Shown here one piece after another: positions 15,027-22,273 of a stretch of DNA of 64,000 nt; positions within the stretch are counted from its first letter, which is position 1, and the number at the start of each line of letters is the position of its first letter. The stretch is from contig DASVUH010000078.1 of assembly GCA_036387135.1 (NCBI GenBank), positions 1 to 64,000 on the forward strand. Reading direction: 5' to 3'. The notes under the pieces are model-generated. The model was given only the letters and a program-made list of their open reading frames with translations. It was not told the DNA's origin and ran no database searches. Source of the stretch: JALZCH01 sp036387135 (lineage in GTDB: Bacteria; Acidobacteriota; Blastocatellia; Pyrinomonadales; Pyrinomonadaceae). The translations under genes and the position numbers were made by a program.

Positions 15027-16049
15027 TTAGCTGTAAATCGTCCAGTCATCGTTCAAAAAGGATGAGAGCGCCGGAAGCGTTTGGCTCGCAAAGAACATTC
15101 GCCAAAGCCCGGCATCCGCCAGTTGCTTTTTGCGATGCTTGAAATCGCCTTTATATTTTTCTTTCGCTTTCATTACACCCTCGCGGTCAATCAATTCAAT
15201 AAAGTTAATCAGACGCGCCGCTGTTTGGGGTTTTTTGATTCGCGCTCTGATTTCCTCTTTATGCTCCGCGAGCGTCGGAATCTCAGCGTCAAGACCGATT
15301 TCGCTCAAGGTTCGGTCAATCACATAAGCGGCAAATTCGGGCGTAAGAATCTCGCCAGCTTTTTTTTCGGTTGAATTAAAACGCGCTTTCAAATCTCGGT
15401 CGAGAGCGTGCTTTTCTATTCCGACTTCCAGACGGAGGATGCCGGACGCCAAAGCCCGCTTTACTTCCGGTAATTCGCGGCGTTTTGAATCCAGATGCGC
15501 CCGTTTATCGTAAAATTGGATGTTGCGCCCGGCATTGCTAAATTCCACCGTTTCTACGAAAAACGGCGAGTTCTCAGGATAATGTTTTCGTTCAGTGCGG
15601 GCGATTTCGTGCCGCCCTATCGCGTCAAGGTAAAACGGGAGCAACTGCCCGACGAAGAAGTCGCGCTGTATATCTAGTGCTGTGACGGTCGCGCCGTGCG
15701 CGTCGTATTCGATACTCAAAAGGTTTGAAACCCGTTCGGAAATCATATTCAAAGCGCGGTTAATATCGGCGTAATCTTCAAAATTGAAAAGGTTATTGCC
15801 ATAAAGCAGACCTGTCATAGATTGACAGGTAACAGTTACTTCTTGAATATATGCGGCGTAATTGCGGCGATAAGTGACGTAAAGAAAATCTTTCTTGAAA
15901 ACCTGTTTGCCTTTGCGGGGCGTGAGTTTCGATGTATCAATCTTTTCCTTTGCGCCGAAACGCTTGTATAGCGTCAGGGTGTCGAAAGCATAAAGAGGTA
16001 ATTGATTTGCCGCCTTTTTGGGGCTGCTTTTCTGTGGTAAACTATTCAT
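15027..16049 (-). CDS. II/X-family-like replication initiation protein (340 aa)
   Basis: The layout resembles rolling-circle Rep proteins of filamentous phages and small plasmids (family II/X): an N-terminal YAFDTLTLYKRF strand, a central VTALDIQRDF motif, IQFYDKRAHLDSKRREL and LRLEVGIEKHAL, the blocks usually conserved in the family. I do not see an obvious HUH histidine motif, so the catalytic assignment is by overall pattern only. ATG 16047-16049 is preferred over an upstream TTG (16068-16070). A strong hairpin on the opposite strand lies in its leader. It is transcribed toward the nuclease gene (convergent). Confidence 0.55.
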   Translation of the reverse strand: MNSLPQKSSPKKAANQLPLYAFDTLTLYKRFGAKEKIDTSKLTPRKGKQVFKKDFLYVTYRRNYAAYIQEVTVTCQSMTGLLYGNNLFNFEDYADINRALNMISERVSNLLSIEYDAHGATVTALDIQRDFFVGQLLPFYLDAIGRHEIARTERKHYPENSPFFVETVEFSNAGRNIQFYDKRAHLDSKRRELPEVKRALASGILRLEVGIEKHALDRDLKARFNSTEKKAGEILTPEFAAYVIDRTLSEIGLDAEIPTLAEHKEEIRARIKKPQTAARLINFIELIDREGVMKAKEKYKGDFKHRKKQLADAGLWRMFFASQTLPALSSFLNDDWTIYS

Positions 16050-16094
16050 AGTTTGAGAAATCCAGTTCAAAAATATTTTCAGACTTACAGATTT

Positions 16095-16170
16095 AACAGC
16101 TATTCAGACTAGCGTTAAACCTAACCCCAAAATGAGAGCGGCAGGAGTCGAAGCCTGCCGCTCTTTTTTT
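16095..16170 (+). ncRNA. Probable antisense (countertranscribed) RNA with terminator, in the rep leader
   Basis: An ideal plus-strand rho-independent terminator (arms 16135-16145 and 16154-16164, 11 bp, then seven T to 16170) has no plus-strand gene upstream. Just before it is a smaller hairpin 16095-16116 (AAC-GCTA/TAGC-GTT). Both lie opposite the untranslated leader of rep. This arrangement matches countertranscribed RNAs that control rep translation in small plasmids. The promoter is not obvious (TTGAGA at 16053 with TATTTT at 16072 is short-spaced). Confidence 0.45.
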
Positions 16171-16213
16171 ACGCGGCACAGGAGCAATTGGAGAAGCCGC
16201 GCAAAGAAGCGTT

Positions 16214-16495
16214 TTATGATGCTGCCGACAGGATTTTTCGACGGAAGCTATCAAAAACCTGAGCGCGTTCACGATTATCGAGAAAAGCCCTGTCGCAAGC
16301 GTGTTTTATCGCTAGTTTGACTGCCATTCTGCCCATCGCCAACGCGAACAAATCAGAATCGTATGCGCCGACGTGAATTAGAAATTGATGCTTTGAAACG
16401 CCCGTTACTTCACATCTTTTGCTCTTTACGATTGAGATTGAAACCGAAGTTTTCCCCGATTTCAGTTTATTTTTCTGTATTTTAAGAAACGCCAT
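16214..16495 (-). CDS. Small basic hypothetical protein (93 aa)
   Basis: A beta-rich N-terminal half (LKSGKTSVSISIVKSKR, HQFLIHVGAYD) followed by helices. The N-terminus loosely recalls the strand-rich start of IS1634-type transposases, but nothing else supports that, so no function is claimed. No clear ribosome site precedes ATG 16493-16495. It lies upstream of rep in the same direction, separated by the antisense hairpin region. Confidence 0.5.
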   Translation of the reverse strand: MAFLKIQKNKLKSGKTSVSISIVKSKRCEVTGVSKHQFLIHVGAYDSDLFALAMGRMAVKLAIKHACDRAFLDNRERAQVFDSFRRKILSAAS

Positions 16496-16804
16496 TTTTT
16501 TTATTTTTTTGCACTACCTTCATTTTTCGAGAAACGAAAATGAGAGGTAAGCGAGGTTAATGCCCGCCTTTTTGCCGTCGCCGGATGCCCGGCAAATTTA
16601 ACGAGCGCGAAATTGAAAAATATTAAGCCCTATGTGATTAACCGAGCTTTGCGCGTGTTTCGCTGCAAAACATAGAACTACAAACGACCGCTAGAGGCGA
16701 AGTCTTTGCCAGTCAAAAAGTGAGCCGCAATGCGATTTTTATTGAATCACAGACCTTTTTGGGCGGGGGGAGTCCTGCAAAAATGCATCCGCCGAAAGAA
16801 CGCG
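16496..16804. other. Gene-free interval with strong hairpin, candidate single-strand or double-strand origin
   Basis: The 16515-16549 stem (14 bp with two single-base bulges, AGAAA loop) and a TTGCCG/CGGCAA stem (16572-16577/16590-16595) are the main structures. No gene is convincing here. In a rolling-circle element, hairpins of this kind often mark the origin or the single-strand initiation site. Confidence 0.35.
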
Positions 16805-17068
16805 CTAACCCGCCAAAATTTCGGCTTCATCGAGTTTGACACTATACCGCCGCATTTTCGGCGATTGCTCAAACGATTTCACGCAATCAGGCTTTTCGTT
16901 TTGCCGTGCGATTTCGCTTTCCATTTGAGCGGCGCACCGTTCGAGAAAGCCGCACAGCAAAGAACCGACTTCTGCCAGTTGCTCTACGGTTAGACTTGCC
17001 AAAAATTCGGCGCGTTCGGATTCGGGCAAACGGATTAAAGCGGCGAGAATTTCCGTTCTATTCGTCAT
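16805..17068 (-). CDS. Small helical hypothetical protein (87 aa)
   Basis: Amphipathic helices (ILAALIRLPESERAEFLASLTVEQLAEVGSLL split by short turns), with no cysteine cluster or membrane segment. The first residues overlap the preceding stop (ATGA at 17065-17068), which suggests coupling with 17065-17388. An ends-in-EILAG tail follows. No family recognised; probably expressed with its neighbour. Confidence 0.5.
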   Translation of the reverse strand: MTNRTEILAALIRLPESERAEFLASLTVEQLAEVGSLLCGFLERCAAQMESEIARQNEKPDCVKSFEQSPKMRRYSVKLDEAEILAG

Positions 17069-17388
17069 TTCTTTTTCGCCTTCAACTTTTCGATATATGC
17101 CGCAGCCTGTTTCCGTGCGTCCGCTTGCAAATCGCTTTCCGCCGTGAGACGGCGCGGTTTGAATGCGCGGGCGTTTGCTTCTGCGATATAGCTTTCAGCG
17201 CGTTGCTTTGCTGCGTCCGAGATGCCGACGCGGGCGTTTAGGTGTGTAATCGCCGCTTGATTTTTGTAGCCGTCGTTTTCGACGGGTTCGGCTGAAATGT
17301 GCGCGGGAATATAACCGCGCTTTGCTGGTTCCTTTGCTCGATTCCACAAGCCGCTTGCGGGCTGTGAGGTTAAAGTTTTTCCTGACAT
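17065..17388 (-). CDS. Small basic Ala/Lys-rich hypothetical protein (107 aa)
   Basis: ATG 17386-17388 has AGGGGAC upstream. The N-terminal half is extended and polar (residues 1-45), the C-terminal half is alanine-rich helix (AKQRAESYIAEANARAF, ARKQAAAYIEKLKAKKK). The basic tail suggests nucleic-acid or partner binding. It is the first gene of a two-gene unit with 16805-17068. No family recognised. Confidence 0.5.
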   Translation of the reverse strand: MSGKTLTSQPASGLWNRAKEPAKRGYIPAHISAEPVENDGYKNQAAITHLNARVGISDAAKQRAESYIAEANARAFKPRRLTAESDLQADARKQAAAYIEKLKAKKK

Positions 17389-17734
17389 CGTGAGTGTCCC
17401 CTTGTTCTTTTTGTTTTCTCGCCAACTCAGGCGCGGATTTCACCCCGCGCTTGTGTTGACGCATCGCGGATTGAGAGGTGTGACGCACCCTGAAAACGCC
17501 CGCGAATTTTAAATATTTTTTGGCAGCGATGATTTACCGCCGCCTTTTTTCGCCAGTCTGGTCACGGTCGTTTTGGGAAACTGGCAAAATGAGAATTTTT
17601 AAGGCGCAGACAAATCCAAGACTGCGCCCCGTTCTTGCTCGTTGAATTGGAAGAAAAGACGAGCGAAGAACCGACCTATTTACATTTTAAAGTGTAGTGA
17701 GGTGTATTCCCAAGCGCACAAATCAATTTCCTAT
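17389..17734. other. Intergenic region with small hairpins
   Basis: Contains stems GGCGCAG/CTGCGCC (17603-17609/17622-17628), GCCAGT/ACTGGC (about 17550/17578) and GCTCGT/ACGAGC (about 17637/17659). The first could weakly terminate the minus-strand excisionase gene. No gene is supported here. Confidence 0.4.
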
Positions 17735-17944
17735 TTACTGTAATTTTTTCGATTTGCGCGGGCGTCCGGGCTTGCGGTTTTCGACAAGGCGCAAATCAGA
17801 TTCGCGCACAAGAAAGATTGCCCCGAAGCGTTCGGCGGGCAATCGTTTGCTTTTAATCAGCGCGTTTATACGCCAGCGCGTCACGCCGAGCCGTGCGGCG
17901 ACTTCGGCGGTTGTCAATAAACTATTTTTGCCTTTTTCGCTCAT
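17735..17944 (-). CDS. Excisionase-like helix-turn-helix protein (69 aa)
   Basis: I prefer the internal ATG 17942-17944 (MSEKGKNSLLTTAEVA) because the helix-turn-helix starts right after it; the longer frame begins with a hydrophobic stretch that looks like untranslated leader. LTTAEVAARLGVTRWRINAL is a MerR/Xis-type winged helix, and the C-terminal tail GRPRKSKK is basic. It faces the SWIM gene across an 11-bp inverted repeat, its likely operator. A directionality factor for integrase B or a repressor are both possible. Confidence 0.65.
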   Translation of the reverse strand: MSEKGKNSLLTTAEVAARLGVTRWRINALIKSKRLPAERFGAIFLVRESDLRLVENRKPGRPRKSKKLQ

Positions 17945-17948
17945 ACGG

Positions 17949-18020
17949 AAACTATACACGCAAAAGCATATTTTCTCCCGAAAAAAGATAAAGGAAAATA
18001 TACTCAAGTGTGTATAGTTT
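17949..18020. promoter_or_regulatory. Divergent promoter/operator region with 11-bp inverted repeat
   Basis: AAACTATACAC at 17949-17959 is the exact reverse complement of GTGTATAGTTT at 18010-18020, 50 bp apart. Each arm contains a TATAGT -10-like box pointing outward, toward the excisionase gene and the SWIM gene respectively. Confidence 0.55.
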
Positions 18021-18096
18021 TTTGGAATAAATGACTATTAACTCTTTATATTTATTAGGTTAGAGGAAGCCGAGACAGCATTCAGGAGCGAGAAAG

Positions 18097-18408
18097 ATGA
18101 ACATAAACACAAGCATTGACCGCGAGAAACTGGCAGCAATCGCCGCCGAAGCAATCGCCAAACTGAATCCCGAAAACGCGGCGGATAGGCGATGGATTCG
18201 CGCAATCGGCAGAGCGGTTGCGGAAGTCGAGAACAACCCATTTTTGACGTGGCAGCCGGACAGCCGCAGCCTTTTGATTTTGTCCGAAAGCGGACGCATT
18301 TACACGGCAAACGGCACTTGTGAGTGCAAGGCATTCGAGCAAAAACAGCCGTGTTATCACAGAGCCTTGAGCCGTTTGATTTTGCGGTACATCGAAGCGG
18401 TTCATTAA
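18097..18408 (+). CDS. SWIM-type zinc-finger protein of element B (103 aa)
   Basis: ATG 18097 has AGGAGCGAG upstream. Residues 76-90 are CECKAFEQKQPCYHR, the CxC-x(n)-CxH SWIM zinc finger. Before it is a strand-rich region (FLTWQPDSRSLLILS, GRIYTANGT). SWIM proteins bind DNA or partner proteins. A second, longer SWIM protein is encoded in element A (3631-4191), so both tandem elements carry this class. It is divergent from the excisionase-like gene. Confidence 0.65.
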   Translation: MNINTSIDREKLAAIAAEAIAKLNPENAADRRWIRAIGRAVAEVENNPFLTWQPDSRSLLILSESGRIYTANGTCECKAFEQKQPCYHRALSRLILRYIEAVH

Positions 18409-18439
18409 AACCGGAAACAGAAAGCAGCGCGGGCGCATC

Positions 18440-18634
18440 TCAAGCCCGCGCTGCTTTCGATTTTGACGGGCGCTCAGTTCTTTGCAAATATTCTGCGATG
18501 TGTTTTTCAGAAAAGTGAACATTTCGCCCGTTTTGGTGGTATCCGATTTTCCTTGCTTCGCGCAGACGATAAAGCGTTTGACGTGAGATTCTGAGTATCT
18601 CGCAAGTTTCTTTGACAGTGTAAAGTTTCGACAA
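18440..18634 (-). CDS. Second excisionase-like (HTH_17-type) protein (64 aa)
   Basis: TTG start at 18632-18634 with a strong AAGGAGG ribosome site; no ATG fits. LYTVKETCEILRISRQTLYRL and the HQNGRNVHFSEKHIAEYL wing are the MerR/excisionase helix-turn-helix, with a basic tail (RPSKSKAARA). It lies next to the right-end GAGTGTTT repeats and the att core, the usual place of an excisionase. It is convergent with the SWIM gene. Confidence 0.75.
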   Translation of the reverse strand: MSKLYTVKETCEILRISRQTLYRLREARKIGYHQNGRNVHFSEKHIAEYLQRTERPSKSKAARA

Positions 18635-18781
18635 AAAAATCCCGCCTCCTTCTTGGAAATTGGGATTCTCCGAGTTGATTCTAGCGAATGTAATGAATGT
18701 TACACAACTGCCGAAAAGACCACTTGATTTTGACGGGCATTTTGCTAGAATCCGTTTTACTCAAAATAATACTTGACGAAC

Positions 18782-18840
18782 GAGTGTTTATTGAGTGTTT
18801 GAACAAAATTTACGGCGTATGAGTGTTTTATTGAGTGTTT
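18782..18840 (+). promoter_or_regulatory. Four GAGTGTTT repeats, probable arm/excisionase sites (right end)
   Basis: Two pairs: 18782-18789 with 18793-18800, and 18821-18828 with 18833-18840, in the same direction as the left-end pair. They lie 84-142 bp before the att core. Confidence 0.5.
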
Positions 18841-18920
18841 AAGCGTCAGAGCGGATGCGAGAAAAAGCCGTAAATGCTAGAAAATAAATGATTTTGCCGC
18901 CTTTGTTTGGTGACAAAGAA

Positions 18921-18970
18921 TTCGATTCGTAATCGAAAGGTCGTCGGTTCGACTCCGACAGGTGGCTCCA
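18921..18970 (+). repeat. att core copy 2: 3' half of tRNA-Thr(CGT) with CCA
   Basis: Contains the full anticodon arm (TTCGA-TTCGTAA-TCGAA), variable loop, T arm and acceptor GGTGGCT plus CCA. It has no 5' half, so it is a remnant left at the right junction of element B; the working tRNA is presumably rebuilt off the left edge of the window. Confidence 0.85.
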
Positions 18971-18988
18971 TAAAACCTTAGTACATTT

Positions 18989-19031
18989 ACGACTTACAGT
19001 AGACCTATGGAATGCGCTGTAGGTCGTTTTT
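18989..19031 (+). terminator. Original tRNA-Thr terminator
   Basis: An 11-bp stem (18989-18999/19017-19027, one G-T pair) followed by five T, 19 bp after the CCA. It marks the right element boundary on the chromosomal side. Confidence 0.75.
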
Positions 19032-19517
19032 GTATTTAGTCACACTTTCAGTTCCACATTCAAGTTTTAAGTCACATCTTTACTCCAATCCTAAGTTTGT
19101 TTCTGAGCAGGCTCTTTGCGCAAATAAAGCTTTCAGATGCACTCAGTGTGGGTACCGCTAAACTACAAAATCATTGCTTTGTGTTCATTTTCGCGCTATC
19201 GTTTTCGTTCGGTTTCACGCTACATCATCCTCGGATATTCGCCGTAATCCTGATTGGTTTTTTCGATGACCGCGAGCAAAGTATACGAAATTCTTCCCAT
19301 TTCCTTAATTAATACATCAAAGCGGTATGCTAATTTTGTTTGAAATTGGCACTTGTTGGAAGTCCGATTAGCTGTAAAATAATTCATAATTTAATCATCA
19401 CTTTAAGAAATTACTTGTATGTTTTGTCTTCTGAAATATGGCTTTCAGCAAACGCACGGCTGCATTTCAGTAATGGGCGTTCTAATTTTTAAAGACGATG
19501 AACTACAAATTAATCCT
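19032..19517. other. Gene-free chromosomal stretch after the att site
   Basis: No convincing gene. Contains one arm of the dispersed foldback repeat (AAATTGGCACTTGTT, 19343-19357). The rest is AT-rich and shows only shadow frames. Confidence 0.5.
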
Positions 19518-20342
19518 ATGAATATCCTGAAATACATACTGTTATTTCTTATAGTCGCCGTTATTCCGATTACATCATTTTCTCAACCAAAAAATACCGT
19601 GCCAAATCTAAACGCCAATCAAAATATTAAAGTCCTCGAACTGCGTAATTACCTGGTCAGGCACGGACGGCGCGATGAATTTATCAATTTGTTTGAAGAA
19701 AACTTCGTTCAATCGCAAAACATACTTGGCGGATATATTTTGGGTCAATACAGGATAAAAGGCGCGGACGATAATTTCTTTTGGATTCGCGGTTTTCGTG
19801 ATATGCCCGCCCGATATAAATTCTTAACCGATTTTTATTTCGGCTCTCCTGCCTGGAAGCAACATAAAAGCGAAGCCAATTCGATGCTTCTGAATAATGA
19901 CAATGTTTATCTTTTGCAGCCGTTAAATTTAAAGGATCGCTCAACCGACGCTGAATCGAGTTTTAATACTAATTGGTTCGGGCAGGAGAAAGGCATTGCC
20001 GTTGTCGATTTTTATACTTCAAATACGAAGCGAGATAAGTTGATAGATTTTGTCAAAAAGAAATACGCCGCGATTTTAAACGCTTCAAAAATAGAAAACG
20101 CATCATTCTGGACGAGCGAAACGGCTCCGAATGACTTTACGGGTTTGCCCGTTTTTCAGGATAAAAACCTTCTGGTTCAGATAACTTTTTATAAAAATGA
20201 ATTGGAATACCAAAACAAGGTGAAGGAAGTTGATTCCAAAATGAATGATGAAATAAAAAGCGAGTGGGCTGATTTGGTAACGATTAAAAACACGCTCGTC
20301 ATTTATCCGACCGAGAAATCCTTTTTGCTGCAGAAAAAATAG
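19518..20342 (+). CDS. Exported NIPSNAP-family protein (274 aa)
   Basis: ATG 19518 starts a signal peptide (ILKYILLFLIVAVIPITSFS); the frame is open upstream but the signal is at this Met. The mature part begins with the NIPSNAP/dimeric alpha-beta barrel pattern: VLELRNYLVRHGRRDEF, a WIRGFRDM strand and GSPAWKQHK. A second repeat-like half follows (VVDFYTSN, VQITFYKNELEY). These barrels bind small aromatic or lipid compounds, but the substrate is unknown. It is followed by two more exported proteins, likely co-oriented. Confidence 0.7.
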   Translation: MNILKYILLFLIVAVIPITSFSQPKNTVPNLNANQNIKVLELRNYLVRHGRRDEFINLFEENFVQSQNILGGYILGQYRIKGADDNFFWIRGFRDMPARYKFLTDFYFGSPAWKQHKSEANSMLLNNDNVYLLQPLNLKDRSTDAESSFNTNWFGQEKGIAVVDFYTSNTKRDKLIDFVKKKYAAILNASKIENASFWTSETAPNDFTGLPVFQDKNLLVQITFYKNELEYQNKVKEVDSKMNDEIKSEWADLVTIKNTLVIYPTEKSFLLQKK

Positions 20343-20375
20343 GAAGGTTACCGGGACAATTCAAAACAATTGATT

Positions 20376-20984
20376 ATGAAAAAAACAATTTTATCAAAGA
20401 CTTCGTTTCCGTTGCTGGCTGGTATTCTGGCAGTTATTTTATTGCCCTGCGGCGCAATCGCCCAGCAAAAATCAGACGCATCAAAAAATACACCTCAAAT
20501 TTCAAACTCATCGAGGGACGGACAACGCGATTTCGATTTTGAAATCGGAACTTGGAAAACGAGCTTAAAGCGTCTGCTGAATCCTTTAACCGGCTCGACT
20601 AAATGGGTCGAATATGAAGGAACTACGGTCGTCAGGAAGGTATGGGATGGAAACGCCAATCTGGTGGAACTCGATGTTTCCGGTTCGGCGGGCAACATCA
20701 AAGCCTTGAGTCTGCGTTTATATAATCCCGAATCACGCCAGTGGAGTCTTAATTTTGCCAACATCAAAGGCGGCGTGATGGCTGTGCCGACAATCGGCGA
20801 GTTCAAAAACGGGCGCGGCGAGTTTTACAATCAGGAAACATTAAACGGACGAGCCATCTTCGTTCGATTCGTTATCTCTGACATCACTCCGAATTCCTGC
20901 CGTTTTGAACAGGCTTTCTCAGACGACGGCGGCAAAACCTGGGAAGTGAACTGGATTGCGACAGACACGCGCGTGAAAGAATAA
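20376..20984 (+). CDS. Exported beta-rich protein of unknown function (202 aa)
   Basis: ATG 20376 starts a clear signal peptide ending GAIAQ. The mature domain has FDFEIGTWKTSLKRL, VRKVWDGNANLVELDV, SLRLYNPESRQWSLNF and FYNQETLNGRAIFVRF blocks, a lipocalin-like calycin pattern similar to DUF1579-type proteins that bind small hydrophobic molecules. The gene follows 19518-20342 by 33 bp and probably shares its transcript. Confidence 0.65.
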   Translation: MKKTILSKTSFPLLAGILAVILLPCGAIAQQKSDASKNTPQISNSSRDGQRDFDFEIGTWKTSLKRLLNPLTGSTKWVEYEGTTVVRKVWDGNANLVELDVSGSAGNIKALSLRLYNPESRQWSLNFANIKGGVMAVPTIGEFKNGRGEFYNQETLNGRAIFVRFVISDITPNSCRFEQAFSDDGGKTWEVNWIATDTRVKE

Positions 20985-21080
20985 TCCGGTAAAAACGCAC
21001 GAAAATTCTCTTCGATTATGCAAGCCCGCAAAGATAATTGAAGCGCGAAACGATTGATCCATTGCGGAGAATATTATCTT

Positions 21081-22148
21081 ATGTATAAAGCAGTTTTTCA
21101 GTTATTTTTATTCTGCCTAATAGTGACAGCCGCGTTTAGCGCAGCCCAGGCGCAATCGTTAGTGCTTGACCTGCCGCTACGCAGCCAATACGCAGAGGTT
21201 ACACAAAGGATTGGAGTCACCAGTATTACAATCAAGTATTCCCGACCGCTCGTAAATGAGCGTAAGATTTGGGACGGCTTGGTTCCCTACGGAAAGGTGT
21301 GGCGAACGGGCGCAAATACCAACACGACGATTTCGTTCAGCGACCCGGTAACAATCGAAGGCAAGCCGCTCGAACGAGGAACTTACGGATTGCACACGAT
21401 CCCGAATGCCGGTGAGTGGACTATCATTTTCTCGAAGAATTCAACATCCTGGGGTTCTTTCACCTATGACCACACGGAAGACGCACTCCGCGTAAACGTG
21501 AAGCCCAAAGCAGCGGACGCGCATAACGCGCTTACCTTTGAATTTGACGACCTTCAACCAAATCGGGCAACAGTTGCGCTGAAATGGGAGAAAATCGAAG
21601 TTCCTTTCACGGTTGCGGTAGATGTCCGCGAAGCGGTACGAGCGAGCCTAAAGAAACAGTTTCGCACGCTTTCACGCTATACTTGGATAAGCTGGAACGA
21701 TGCGGCTAATTATCTGTTCGCGGAAAAAATTGACCTCAATGACGCGCTGGCGTATGCAGAAAAGTCAATCGAAAATGAAGACCGTTTTGAGAACGAAATA
21801 ACGAAGTCGAAAGTCTTAACCGCGCTCAATCGCCAGAGCGAAGCCGCCGCTGTGCAGAAAAAAGCGTTAGACCTCGGCACGCCCCTTCAAGTTCATCAAT
21901 TTGCCCGCGAGCTGCTCGCCGCAAAACGCAGCGATGAGGCGTTCGCGGTTTTCCGCGAAAATGCTAAAAAACATCCAGACCAGTGGTTCGTGCATGAAGG
22001 ACTCGCTCGGATGTACAGCGCGCAGGGCAGATTCGATGACGCAAAAAAGGAAATCAGAGCGGCGCTCGCAATCGCTCCGGTTAATCAGAAAAGCGACCTA
22101 AATGAGTCGCTGAAGGAACTTGAAGCCGGGCGGGACGTAAATCAGTAA
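21081..22148 (+). CDS. Exported DUF2911-TPR protein (355 aa)
   Basis: ATG 21081 with GGAGA upstream begins a signal peptide ending AAQAQ. Residues about 25-180 are a DUF2911 domain (ITIKYSRPLVNERKIWDGLVPYGKVWRTGAN, LERGTYGLHTIP, WTIIFSKN). Residues 200-350 are TPR-like helices (ALAYAEKSIENEDR, VHEGLARMYSAQGRFDDA). The family is common in Bacteroidota and Acidobacteriota; function unknown, periplasmic. Confidence 0.8.
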   Translation: MYKAVFQLFLFCLIVTAAFSAAQAQSLVLDLPLRSQYAEVTQRIGVTSITIKYSRPLVNERKIWDGLVPYGKVWRTGANTNTTISFSDPVTIEGKPLERGTYGLHTIPNAGEWTIIFSKNSTSWGSFTYDHTEDALRVNVKPKAADAHNALTFEFDDLQPNRATVALKWEKIEVPFTVAVDVREAVRASLKKQFRTLSRYTWISWNDAANYLFAEKIDLNDALAYAEKSIENEDRFENEITKSKVLTALNRQSEAAAVQKKALDLGTPLQVHQFARELLAAKRSDEAFAVFRENAKKHPDQWFVHEGLARMYSAQGRFDDAKKEIRAALAIAPVNQKSDLNESLKELEAGRDVNQ

Positions 22149-22273
22149 CTTGCTTCTTTAAAGCGTAAAGCAAACAACGGTTTTTAGCATCTCGCGAAAT
22201 CAAACGCGGCGAAAAATCCGAATTTTATTTTTTATTTCAAACGAAAGCGAAGACAGCAGTTTTTTCCCGTTGT

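Larger units (their letters stand above)
10536..18967. mobile_element. Integrative element B (8.4 kb), complete
   Basis: Bounded by two 44-bp tRNA-Thr 3' copies with one mismatch. It encodes a tyrosine integrase at the left end, a restriction-modification pair, a II/X-like replication protein, small proteins and two excisionase-like proteins at the right end, with GAGTGTTT repeats near both ends. No relaxase, type IV secretion, capsid or Zot gene is present, so it is best described as an integrative rolling-circle plasmid or satellite that must rely on others for transfer. Confidence 0.8.

Noticed and set aside
16214..16495. IS1634-type transposase fragment
   Set aside because: Only a loose resemblance of the strand-rich N-terminus; no catalytic part, inverted ends or target duplication.
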